A stretch of DNA of 64,000 nt from Pseudobutyrivibrio ruminis CF1b (GTDB lineage Bacteria > Bacillota > Clostridia > Lachnospirales > Lachnospiraceae). The DNA is taken from assembly GCF_000424005.1 (NCBI RefSeq), contig NZ_AUJB01000008.1, positions 806,001 to 870,000 on the forward strand, given 5' to 3'. Every line of letters begins with the position of its first letter. Within the stretch, counting starts at the first letter, position 1. Below the pieces are notes generated by a model. That model had not been told where the DNA came from, made no database searches, and saw nothing but the letters and a program-made list of their open reading frames with translations. Of this stretch, positions 47,160-55,376 are shown piece by piece. Made by a program: the position numbers and the translations under genes.

Positions 47160-47582
47160 ATGGTGGAGATTATTTCAGGCGAGAAGGGCAAGGGCAAGAC
47201 AAAGTATTTACTTGATAAGGTAAACAGTGACATCCAAAAGGTGGATGGTTCAATTGTTTACATCGACAAGAATACAAAACACATGTATGAGCTCGATTCT
47301 AAGATTCGTTTGATTAATATGGGGGATTATCCAATCGATTCTTCTGATGAATTTTTAGGTTTCTTAAGCGGAGTTTTATCTCAGAACTCTGATATCCAAG
47401 AGGTTTTCTTAGACAGTTTCCTTACAGTATCAAATATTGACACAAATGAAGGTATTACAGTTGCCCTTGATAAGCTTGATAAGATTTGCAACATGTTTGA
47501 TGTTAAATTTGTTTTGTCAGTTAGTAGAAATGAAAAGGATTTACCTGAGAATGCTAAAGGCAAGATAGTTATATCTTTATAA
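47160..47582 (+). CDS. Small P-loop protein of unknown function
   Basis: 140 residues. GEKGKGKTK (7-15) is a Walker A motif directly after the first strand (VEIIS). EVFLDSFL (about 80-87) could be Walker B. No signal, membrane or DNA-binding segment is seen, and the protein is far shorter than normal AAA or RecA-like ATPases, so the fold is a minimal P-loop domain. I do not recognise a characterised family. It is a single-gene unit with its own terminator, upstream of a HlyD-like gene. Confidence 0.7.
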   Translation: MVEIISGEKGKGKTKYLLDKVNSDIQKVDGSIVYIDKNTKHMYELDSKIRLINMGDYPIDSSDEFLGFLSGVLSQNSDIQEVFLDSFLTVSNIDTNEGITVALDKLDKICNMFDVKFVLSVSRNEKDLPENAKGKIVISL

Positions 47583-47596
47583 TATCAAAAATAATG

Positions 47597-47618
47597 GGGC
47601 ACGGAGACGTGCCCTTTT
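47597..47618 (+). terminator. Terminator after the P-loop gene
   Basis: GGGCACG (47597-47603) and CGTGCCC (47608-47614) enclose a GAGA tetraloop, followed by four Ts. Confidence 0.88.
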
Positions 47619-47647
47619 AAAATGTTTCAGGAGTATTTTGTATTTAC

Positions 47648-49033
47648 ATGCGTAAAAAGAAGGATGAGAAAATAATTAAATATCCTAAACAATATCATAT
47701 ATCTATTGGATTCATCACAATCGGTGTAATGTTTATTTATATGTTATTCCATTTGCTAACATACATTACCGAAGCCAATATTACAGTTTATGAAGTATCT
47801 CAGGGTTCTATTTCTTCAAATCTGGAATACAATGCTTTGGCAATCCGTCAGGAGCAGATAATAAACGCCGACTCTAATGGTGATATTTTATATTTAGCTG
47901 AAAATTATACTAAAGTAGGCTCTAAGTCACAGGTATATGCATTAGATTTATCTGGAGAAATCCTATCCTCATTGAAAAGTTCATCTCAGAGCATAGATGT
48001 AAGCCTTGATGAAGATGATTATCTAAAGCTTCAAAACAGCATTTCAACATATTCATTCGATTATTCAAATATCGCATTTAATAAGCTATATTCATTTAAA
48101 AATGAATTGGAATCACAGGTACAGCAGCTTTACACTGTATCAGCCATGGAAGCCATGAATGATTCTGTTCAATCAGCTATTGCCAGCGGTACTTTTAATA
48201 TATATTCAAGCCCTCAGCCTGGTCTGATAGTTTATTCTATTGATGGTCTTGAGAATTTGACTGTAGATTCCTTTATATCTGATTCTTTCGATATGTCAAA
48301 ATATGCAGCTACAAATCTTAAGTCTCAGGAATCTATTGTAGCAGGACAGCCTGTTTACAAATTGATTACCTCAGATCACTGGAATCTTATCTGCGAGGTA
48401 GATAAAGACTTATATGATTCTTTGCAGGGTGAATCTTATATCAAAATTAAATTTTTAGAGGATGAAAACGAGACATGGACTGCTTTGTCATTTAGCGAAA
48501 AAGCAGGTAAATATTATTTGATTCTTTCTTTAGACGATTCCATGGACAGATATGCAGAAAGCAGATATGTTCATATTAAGCTGATAAACAATAATATTTC
48601 AGGCCTTAAGATTCCTAATTCATCCATTGTACAGAAATCCTTCTACACCATTCCTAAGTCTTATGAGATGAGAGGAAGCAATGACGATGAAGCAGGATTC
48701 CTTAGAAAGACTTCTGACTCCAGCGAATACGTCAGTCCAACTATCTACTATGAGTCTGATGATTATTATTACGTGGATAATGAGGTCCTATCCAGAGGAG
48801 ATACCCTCTGTAAGCCTAATTCGAATGAGACTTACGTGGTAGGTTCCGATATGGACAAATTAAATGGCGTATATAACGTAAACAAAGGATATGCTGTATT
48901 CAAACAGATTGAGATTCTGTATCAGAATAATGATTACTCAATAATCAAGACTGGAACCAATTATGGTATATCAATGTATGATCACATAGTGTTACAGGGT
49001 GATGAGGTTGAAGAAAATTCAATCATAAATTAA
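47648..49033 (+). CDS. HlyD-like membrane fusion protein of the sepF neighbourhood
   Basis: 461 residues. One membrane helix (about 18-40) is followed by an extracytoplasmic region. The first strand after the helix (VYEVSQGSISSNLEYNALAIRQEQIINADSNG) resembles HlyD/RND adaptor lipoyl-type domains. About 110-170 is helical. The rest is beta-rich. Similar proteins are often encoded beside yggS-sepF in Clostridia, but no transporter partner is here, so an efflux role is doubtful. The AGGAG site is 14 bases from the ATG, which is long. Confidence 0.7.
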   Translation: MRKKKDEKIIKYPKQYHISIGFITIGVMFIYMLFHLLTYITEANITVYEVSQGSISSNLEYNALAIRQEQIINADSNGDILYLAENYTKVGSKSQVYALDLSGEILSSLKSSSQSIDVSLDEDDYLKLQNSISTYSFDYSNIAFNKLYSFKNELESQVQQLYTVSAMEAMNDSVQSAIASGTFNIYSSPQPGLIVYSIDGLENLTVDSFISDSFDMSKYAATNLKSQESIVAGQPVYKLITSDHWNLICEVDKDLYDSLQGESYIKIKFLEDENETWTALSFSEKAGKYYLILSLDDSMDRYAESRYVHIKLINNNISGLKIPNSSIVQKSFYTIPKSYEMRGSNDDEAGFLRKTSDSSEYVSPTIYYESDDYYYVDNEVLSRGDTLCKPNSNETYVVGSDMDKLNGVYNVNKGYAVFKQIEILYQNNDYSIIKTGTNYGISMYDHIVLQGDEVEENSIIN

Positions 49034-49049
49034 GAAATAGAGGTGTGTA

Positions 49050-49754
49050 ATGAGAGCAGATGAATTAAAAGAGAATTTAACTAATGTAGAGAAGCGCATT
49101 GCGGATGCGTGTGCAAGAGCAGGCAGAAATCGAGATGAGGTTACACTTATAGCTGTCAGCAAGACTAAGCCTGTAGAAGATTTACAGGTAATCTATGATT
49201 GCGGAATCAGAAGCTTTGGTGAGAATAAGGTTCAGGAGCTTACTGGTAAGATTCCTGAAATGCCTAATGACATTGACTGGCATCTCATTGGACATCTTCA
49301 GAGAAATAAGGTTAAGTACATTGTAGATCAGGTTAAGCTTATCCATTCTGTAGACAGCTACAGACTTGCAGAGGAGATTAACATTCAGGCCAAGAAGAAG
49401 GGCGTAGTAGTCCCTATTCTTATCGAGGTTAATGCAGCTAACGAAGCTACAAAGTTTGGCGTTAAATTAGAAGAGGCTGCACAGCTTTGTGAAGAGATTT
49501 CACACCTTGATGCTGTTCACATTATGGGATTAATGACAATAGCACCAAATGTTGTGGTTCCAGAAGAAAATAGAGCAATTTTTCACAAAATAAAGGATTT
49601 ATCGGTTGACATTGCTAGTAAAAACATCGATAATGTAGATATGAGAATTTTATCTATGGGAATGACCAATGATTTTGAAGTTGCCATAGAGGAGGGTGCT
49701 ACTCATGTTCGCGTGGGTACAGCCATTTTTGGAGAGAGAAATTACAATATCTAA
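49050..49754 (+). CDS. YggS family PLP homeostasis protein
   Basis: 234 residues. The PLP lysine is in TLIAVSKTKP (near residue 38), and SFGENKVQEL and DWHLIGHLQRNK are diagnostic. It is a single-domain fold-type III PLP carrier that balances vitamin B6 pools. It starts 16 bases after the HlyD-like gene and is followed by sepF, as in the ylmE-sepF order of Firmicutes. Confidence 0.96.
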   Translation: MRADELKENLTNVEKRIADACARAGRNRDEVTLIAVSKTKPVEDLQVIYDCGIRSFGENKVQELTGKIPEMPNDIDWHLIGHLQRNKVKYIVDQVKLIHSVDSYRLAEEINIQAKKKGVVVPILIEVNAANEATKFGVKLEEAAQLCEEISHLDAVHIMGLMTIAPNVVVPEENRAIFHKIKDLSVDIASKNIDNVDMRILSMGMTNDFEVAIEEGATHVRVGTAIFGERNYNI

Positions 49755-49769
49755 AATAGGAGTAATGTT

Positions 49770-50282
49770 ATGTTTGAAAGAATGCTTGATGCAATGCATC
49801 TTAGTGATGACTACGATGATTATGAGGACGAAGAACTTTACGAAGAAGAGGAAAAAGATTCTTTCTTCAATAAGTTTTCAAAAAAAGATGAAGAGGAAAA
49901 GCGTCCAGTTTTGAACAAGCCTTCTGACAAGGAGACTAGAGCTTCTAAACCAGCGCCAAAGATTACACCAATGAGAAACAAAGGGAAAGGAGCTGTTATG
50001 GAAGTTTGTGTTATTAAGCCATCTTCTTTCGAAGATGCCCGTGAGATTTCTGAGACACTTTTAGCTGAGCGAACAGTTCTTCTAAACATGAAGGGATTAG
50101 ATTTAGGAGTTGCACAGCGTATTATAGATTTCACATGCGGAACCTGCTACGCTATAGATGGTAATTTACAGCGTATTGAAGATTATATCTTCATTATTAC
50201 ACCTGCAGGAGTTGAGCTATCTGGTGATTTAGCAGGAATCGTTGATGCCTTTGACTTTACAGGGATTCAGACAGGATTTTAA
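49770..50282 (+). CDS. sepF: Cell division protein SepF
   Basis: 170 residues. An N-terminal helix (MFERMLDAMHL) for membrane binding is followed by a long acidic/basic linker (15-75) and the conserved SepF core (VCVIKPSSFEDAREISETLL, then NMKGLDLGVAQRIIDFTCGTCYAIDGNLQRI). It forms rings that tether FtsZ to the membrane. It ends in a strong terminator. ylmG, ylmH and divIVA, which usually follow, are missing. Confidence 0.96.
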   Translation: MFERMLDAMHLSDDYDDYEDEELYEEEEKDSFFNKFSKKDEEEKRPVLNKPSDKETRASKPAPKITPMRNKGKGAVMEVCVIKPSSFEDAREISETLLAERTVLLNMKGLDLGVAQRIIDFTCGTCYAIDGNLQRIEDYIFIITPAGVELSGDLAGIVDAFDFTGIQTGF

Positions 50283-50287
50283 ATTTT

Positions 50288-50317
50288 AAGCACCAGAACA
50301 TATCTGGTGCTTTTTTT
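50288..50317 (+). terminator. Terminator after sepF
   Basis: A perfect 10-pair stem (50288-50297 with 50303-50312) with an ACATA loop and a long T-tract. Confidence 0.92.
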
Positions 50318-50344
50318 ATACCAAAAGAAGGAGACTAGAATTTT

Positions 50345-51433
50345 ATGGAATGCTTAAATGTTAAATACGAGAACAAACCTTGCTACAATATTCATTTTCG
50401 CCCAGATTTTACAGACCTTGCTACTGTTTTTAAATCAGACTTAAACAAACAATACGACAATATTTGTGTTGTTTCTGATTCAAACGTTGCTGGTTTATAT
50501 TTAGCTGAGGTTGTACAGATATTTAAGGGCTTATGTGATAATGTTTGTTCTTTCAGCTTTGATGCCGGCGAGGCTTCTAAAAACCTCGATACAGTCAGTC
50601 TCCTTTACGAACATCTTATAATGAAAAAGTTCACCCGCAGCTCCTTACTTGTTGCTTTAGGCGGTGGAGTAGTAGGTGATTTAACAGGTTTTGCTGCAGC
50701 TACATTCTTAAGAGGTATCGATTTTATTCAGGTTCCTACCACATTATTATCTCAGGTAGACAGCTCTGTAGGTGGAAAAACAGGTGTAGATTTTAACCAA
50801 TATAAGAATATGGTTGGTGCCTTTAAGATGCCTAAAATGGTTTACATGAACATTGGCACATTAAAGACTTTGGATGCAGATAATTTTGCCTGTGGTATGG
50901 GCGAAGTCATTAAGCACGGACTCATTTCTGATAAAGATTTTTATCAGTGGTTAAAGGATAACAAAGACAAAGTTATGGCCAGAGAATACGAGGCTCTTGC
51001 ATACATGGTTCAAAAGAACTGCGATATTAAACGTTATGTAGTGGAGATAGATCCTACAGAAAAAGGAATCAGAGCTTATCTTAATTTCGGTCACACATTA
51101 GGCCACGCCATTGAAAAGCTTTGCAACTTCTCATTAGGCCATGGTCAATGTGTAGGTGTTGGTATGGTTTGTGCCAGCTATCTTTCTATGAAGCTTGGCT
51201 ATATTACAGAGTCTGAGTACAATGATATTATCGACTGCCTGAAACTGTATAATATGCCAGTCAGCGTTTCAGGACTTACAGCAGCAGATATTTTAGAAGC
51301 TTCAAAATCAGATAAGAAAATGACTGGCAAAAAAATCAAATTTACAATATTAAAGGCTATTGGCGAAGCAGCATCATATCTTGATTTCACAGATGAAGAT
51401 TTGCTCGAGGCAATAGATCAGGTGTTAGATTAA
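50345..51433 (+). CDS. aroB: 3-dehydroquinate synthase
   Basis: 362 residues, the family norm. GGGVVGDLTGFAAATFLRG and PTTLLSQVDSSVGGKTGVD are the NAD and substrate signatures, and FGHTLGHAIE holds metal-binding histidines. It converts DAHP to 3-dehydroquinate in the shikimate pathway. No other aro gene is near. Its stop overlaps the lspA start by one base. Confidence 0.97.
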   Translation: MECLNVKYENKPCYNIHFRPDFTDLATVFKSDLNKQYDNICVVSDSNVAGLYLAEVVQIFKGLCDNVCSFSFDAGEASKNLDTVSLLYEHLIMKKFTRSSLLVALGGGVVGDLTGFAAATFLRGIDFIQVPTTLLSQVDSSVGGKTGVDFNQYKNMVGAFKMPKMVYMNIGTLKTLDADNFACGMGEVIKHGLISDKDFYQWLKDNKDKVMAREYEALAYMVQKNCDIKRYVVEIDPTEKGIRAYLNFGHTLGHAIEKLCNFSLGHGQCVGVGMVCASYLSMKLGYITESEYNDIIDCLKLYNMPVSVSGLTAADILEASKSDKKMTGKKIKFTILKAIGEAASYLDFTDEDLLEAIDQVLD

Positions 51434-51954
51434 TGTTTTACAAGGTTAAAAAAAGTACATCAATTATTTACAGTTTTGCTTTGATTTTAATATTTATTGT
51501 TCTTGATCAGGTTACAAAGTACCTTGCTGTACAGCATTTAATGAACAAAGATGATATTATCCTGATTCCAGGCGTCTTACAGTTACATTATCTTGAGAAT
51601 ACAGGAGCTGCCTTTTCCCTTTTAGAAGGTAAACAGCTGTTATTTGGCATCATAACACCTATTCTTTTGATTTTACTTACTTATGTCCTTATTAGATTGC
51701 CACAGAACAAGAAGTATACACTTTTAAACTATATAATTATATTTGTTATTGCAGGAGCTATCGGCAATTATATCGACCGTGTAACAAACAATTACGTAGT
51801 TGATTTTATTTATTTTTCACTGATTAACTTCCCTGTATTTAACGTAGCTGATATTTATGTCACATGTAGCGTCATAGCTTTATTTCTTGTTATTTTGTTC
51901 TATTATAAGGATGAAGATTTAGAGGAGATTAAGCAGCGCTTATTATTTAAATAA
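51433..51954 (+). CDS. lspA: Lipoprotein signal peptidase
   Basis: 173 residues with four membrane helices. The catalytic aspartates lie in GNYIDRV and FNVADIYV; ENTGAAFSLL is conserved. It cleaves signal peptides of diacylated prolipoproteins, several of which are encoded in this window. It overlaps aroB by one base and precedes rluD by one base. Confidence 0.97.
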   Translation: MFYKVKKSTSIIYSFALILIFIVLDQVTKYLAVQHLMNKDDIILIPGVLQLHYLENTGAAFSLLEGKQLLFGIITPILLILLTYVLIRLPQNKKYTLLNYIIIFVIAGAIGNYIDRVTNNYVVDFIYFSLINFPVFNVADIYVTCSVIALFLVILFYYKDEDLEEIKQRLLFK

Positions 51955-51955
51955 T

Positions 51956-52870
51956 ATGGATGAAATCACAATCATAATTGAAGAACCATCTGAAGAGAAT
52001 ATTCGTATAGACAAATATCTTGCGGAAAATCTCCCTGAAAAATCACGAAGCTATTATCAAAAAGCAATTGATAATGGCTTTGTTTTAGTGAACGGAAAAC
52101 AGGTTAAGTCTAAATATCAGACAAAGCTGGGGGATGAAATAATTGTCAGCATCGAGCCTGTAAAGGAAATCGATATTCTTCCAGAAGATATTCCAATAGA
52201 AATCTTATACGAAGATTCTGATGTTATCGTAGTAAACAAGCCAAAGGGCATGGTTGTACATCCAGCTCCTGGCCATTATTCCGGTACACTTGTAAATGCT
52301 CTTATGTATCATTGCAAGGATTCTTTATCTGGAATTAACGGCGAGATCAGACCTGGAATAGTTCATCGAATCGATATGAATACAACTGGCTCTTTACTGG
52401 TTTGCAAAAATGATAAAGCTCACAATGATATTGCAGCTCAGATAAAAGTACATTCAGTTAATAGAATTTATAAGGGTATTGTTGTAGGAAACTTTAAAGA
52501 AGAGACCGGAACCATAAATGCTCCTATAGGCCGAAATCCTAAAGACAGGAAGAAAATGGCTGTTGTAAACAATGGAAGAGAGGCAATCACTCATTTCACC
52601 GTTTTAGAGCAATTTAAGGGCTATTCATATGTCCAGTTTAAATTGGAGACTGGCCGTACTCACCAGATACGTGTTCATATGGCTCATATTGACCATCCAT
52701 TAGTGGGAGACGACGTATATGGAAAGCCTGTAAAAGGCCTGGAGGGACAAACACTCCACGCACAGACCTTAGGCTTTGTACAGCCAAGCACAGGTGAATA
52801 CGTGGAGGTAAATGCTCCATTACCAGCATACTTTGAAGATTTACTGGCTAAATATCGTAAAATGACTTAG
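51956..52870 (+). CDS. rluD: RluD-family 23S rRNA pseudouridine synthase
   Basis: 304 residues. An N-terminal S4 domain (about 14-75) precedes the RsuA/RluA catalytic domain. HRIDMNTTGSLLVCKN carries the catalytic Asp; the family usually has HRLDKDTSGLL. ETGRTHQIRVHMAHIDHPLVGD is also diagnostic. It modifies uridines in 23S rRNA. It is coupled to lspA, a very common pair. Its stop codon overlaps the stop of the convergent recombinase gene. Confidence 0.95.
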   Translation: MDEITIIIEEPSEENIRIDKYLAENLPEKSRSYYQKAIDNGFVLVNGKQVKSKYQTKLGDEIIVSIEPVKEIDILPEDIPIEILYEDSDVIVVNKPKGMVVHPAPGHYSGTLVNALMYHCKDSLSGINGEIRPGIVHRIDMNTTGSLLVCKNDKAHNDIAAQIKVHSVNRIYKGIVVGNFKEETGTINAPIGRNPKDRKKMAVVNNGREAITHFTVLEQFKGYSYVQFKLETGRTHQIRVHMAHIDHPLVGDDVYGKPVKGLEGQTLHAQTLGFVQPSTGEYVEVNAPLPAYFEDLLAKYRKMT

Positions 52871-53928
52871 TTATCTTTTCTGCTAAAATCTACAGCATTA
52901 CGTGCCAGACGCTTGTGTTCGTCCTCAATGGCTGCGTAATAATCGATAGTAGTATTAATATTCTCATGGCCAAGAACGTCAGCAACAAGACGAATATCGC
53001 CTGTTTCGCGATAGAGGGCAGTACCGTAGGTGCTACGAAGCTTATGAGGTGTGATTTTCTTGTTAGGAACTACCATTTTAGCGTATTTCTTAACAAGATT
53101 TTCTATTGCATCCACGCTTATTCTCCTACCCTGTAAGGAGTAGAAGAGTGCAGTCTCCTGGCCTTCAACTGGATTAATATATTCACGTTCTCCATTAACA
53201 TAATCCTGTAAAACCTGAGAAACTTCATCATTGAAATAGATTATATCCTGTCCGCCACCTTTACGGACAATAGTTAATGAGTTGACATTAAAATCAACAT
53301 CATTTAAATCAAGTCCGTTGCATTCGCTGACACGAATTCCAGTATTTAACATTAGGGTTAAAATGGCTAAATCACGGCCTCGGGTCTTTTGATTATATTT
53401 TCTTTGTCTTTCAGATGTAAAGGCATTTCCGTTGTCTATGGCCTCTAAAATGGCCTGAACTTCATAATTGTTCATACGAACGATATTTTTATCTTTTTTT
53501 ATCTTAGGAAGCTCTACAAGCTGTGTTGGATCTGATTTAACATATTCACGGACCATCAGATACTTATACATGCCTCGCAGTGGCGATAATTTACGTGCTA
53601 TAGCCTTTTTACCGTTTTCGTGTTGTTCGCCCACAGTATTGAGCTCTAGGTAACGTTTATATTCCTCAATATCATCTGGTGTAATTTTATTTAGAATATC
53701 ATAATCAATTTTCTTTAAATCATTTCCAACTATAGGATTAGAGTCAGATAAAAACCTAAAGAAGGTAAGCAAATCGTAGCAATATGAAATAAGTGTGCTG
53801 GTCTGAGCATTTTGCTCCTTTGAGTGGACATAATCTAATGCAGGTTTTGGAAGCTGATCCTCAAGCTCACGCAATTTAAGTTTTAAATTTTTATTTTTAT
53901 CTTTATAGAAAGATGAGTCTTTTCCCAT
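52867..53928 (-). CDS. Tyrosine recombinase (XerC/D-like integrase)
   Basis: 353 residues. An N-terminal SAM-like domain (about 30-150) precedes the catalytic domain with Arg in NTGIRVSECNGL, HKLRST, LGHENINTT and the nucleophile Tyr in TIDYYA. It cuts and joins DNA at specific sites. The N-terminal 25 residues are highly charged. The length and lack of phage neighbours fit a chromosomal XerC/D-like protein or an orphan integrase; I cannot decide. GGAG precedes the ATG. It meets rluD tail to tail with a 4-base overlap. Confidence 0.9.
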   Translation of the reverse strand: MGKDSSFYKDKNKNLKLKLRELEDQLPKPALDYVHSKEQNAQTSTLISYCYDLLTFFRFLSDSNPIVGNDLKKIDYDILNKITPDDIEEYKRYLELNTVGEQHENGKKAIARKLSPLRGMYKYLMVREYVKSDPTQLVELPKIKKDKNIVRMNNYEVQAILEAIDNGNAFTSERQRKYNQKTRGRDLAILTLMLNTGIRVSECNGLDLNDVDFNVNSLTIVRKGGGQDIIYFNDEVSQVLQDYVNGEREYINPVEGQETALFYSLQGRRISVDAIENLVKKYAKMVVPNKKITPHKLRSTYGTALYRETGDIRLVADVLGHENINTTIDYYAAIEDEHKRLARNAVDFSRKDN

Positions 53929-54029
53929 AAATAATTCTCCGTTTTATTTCAATAACTTCATTCTAATTATAGAAGTTTTTGGGGATATTGTCATTAGGTG
54001 AAAAAAGTGCATTTTTACGTAGTACTTAC

Positions 54030-54059
54030 TTGATTAGATAGTCTATAATTTGATAAAAT
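54030..54059 (+). promoter_or_regulatory. Probable promoter of the acyltransferase gene
   Basis: TTGATT (54030-54035) and TAAAAT (54054-54059) have an 18-base spacer. A TATAAT at 54044-54049 is an alternative -10 without a good -35. Confidence 0.4.
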
Positions 54060-54095
54060 TTTGCTTAGAGACTAGAAAGGAATACTTGAATAATA

Positions 54096-55244
54096 ATGAA
54101 TAATATTAATTTGAAAAAAGCTGATCAGATACAGTTTTTTAGATTTATCTGTTTTGGGATGATTTTTTTATGGCATGCAAAAGTTTGGCAGATAAAATTC
54201 TTACCATCAAACGTTGGCGCTCAGACGGGATTGTTTTTCTTTTTCCTTCTTACAGGTGTTGTAAGTTCTTATTCACTTGAATCAAAAGATTTAGCCCCTA
54301 CAAAGAAAAATATAATTGAATATGTAATAAGAAAAATTATAAAGATATATCCTTTGTATTTCTTAACAAATCTTGTTACATTCCTATACGAAGGAGGGCA
54401 AGAGTACGTAACAACTCATAATGTAAAAATGTTTATATTCATGATTGGCTCCTTTATTATATCATCTCTAATGCTCCAAACATGGTTATTCATGCCATTT
54501 GTATGCAATACTGTAGGATGGTATTTAGCTTCTATGATTTGGCTAAGTATTGTAAATATTCCATTTACTAATTGGGCTAAATCAAAAAGAAATCAGAAAA
54601 AGCCTATTTTACGTATGTTAGGAATAATTTGTTTGGCATTTATATACTTAATTGTTTTATCATCATTGCAATTTATTATTCCATTTGGAGCTGGAGCATA
54701 TTTCTTTCAAACACCTGTTTTTTGCCTTGGTTTTCATATAATTGGTCTTGCATTAGGTCAAATCATTTTGATAGTAAAGAACAATTATCCAAAGTGGTCA
54801 CTTCAGGTAAATAAGTTTACTGCTATAGAAACAATAGTTTTATTAATATGGTTAGTGATAGTATTTATTCCAGGTGAGATGGCTCCATTACCAATCGCAC
54901 TGGGAATATTATTTGATATTCTTTTAATTTTTGTTTTTATGTTGGGATATGGAAAGATTTCCGTAATACTGAGAGCAAAACCATTGGTATTCCTTGGAGA
55001 CATATCTTTTGAATGTTATATAATTCATCAGGTTATAATTAAAATATATTCAGGTATAAATGGCTGGGAGAGTTTCGGTTTCTTTGGAAATGCCTATGCA
55101 CTTGCAATATGTTTTACAATAACAGTAGCTATAGCATTGTATACTTCAAAAATAACGTCACTTCCAGAGGTAAATGCAAAAAATCCTATATACCATGATT
55201 TTACAAAGGTTACTGCAAAAAATGTGGTAGCCTTTTTTAGTTGA
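54096..55244 (+). CDS. Acyltransferase family 3 membrane protein
   Basis: 382 residues with about ten membrane helices. The N-terminus (IQFFRFICFGMIFLWHAKVWQ) has the Arg and catalytic His of the acyltransferase-3 (OafA/NolL-like) family. These O-acylate surface sugars or peptidoglycan. The gene is more AT-rich than the core genes and lies next to an IS30 element and an integrase gene, which suggests recent acquisition. No other glycan gene is close, so the acceptor is unknown. AAAGGAA is the weak Shine-Dalgarno site. Confidence 0.85.
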   Translation: MNNINLKKADQIQFFRFICFGMIFLWHAKVWQIKFLPSNVGAQTGLFFFFLLTGVVSSYSLESKDLAPTKKNIIEYVIRKIIKIYPLYFLTNLVTFLYEGGQEYVTTHNVKMFIFMIGSFIISSLMLQTWLFMPFVCNTVGWYLASMIWLSIVNIPFTNWAKSKRNQKKPILRMLGIICLAFIYLIVLSSLQFIIPFGAGAYFFQTPVFCLGFHIIGLALGQIILIVKNNYPKWSLQVNKFTAIETIVLLIWLVIVFIPGEMAPLPIALGILFDILLIFVFMLGYGKISVILRAKPLVFLGDISFECYIIHQVIIKIYSGINGWESFGFFGNAYALAICFTITVAIALYTSKITSLPEVNAKNPIYHDFTKVTAKNVVAFFS

Positions 55245-55323
55245 CAGGAACGGAAAAATAGTATCTAAGAGCCTTATTTTTCAATATTTAAGCATGCCAA
55301 AAAGGCCTTTAACACAAGCTTTC

Positions 55324-55376
55324 CAGAACTTAATGCTAAATGCCTAGGTAGAATCCATATATTGCATTAAGTTCTG
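55324..55376. repeat. 13-base inverted repeat abutting the IS30 left end
   Basis: Arms 55324-55336 and 55364-55376 are perfectly complementary around a 27-base loop. The right arm includes the first six bases (GTTCTG) of the IS30 terminal repeat. It could be an older IS end, a target palindrome, or the terminator region of the acyltransferase gene; no T-tract follows. Confidence 0.55.
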
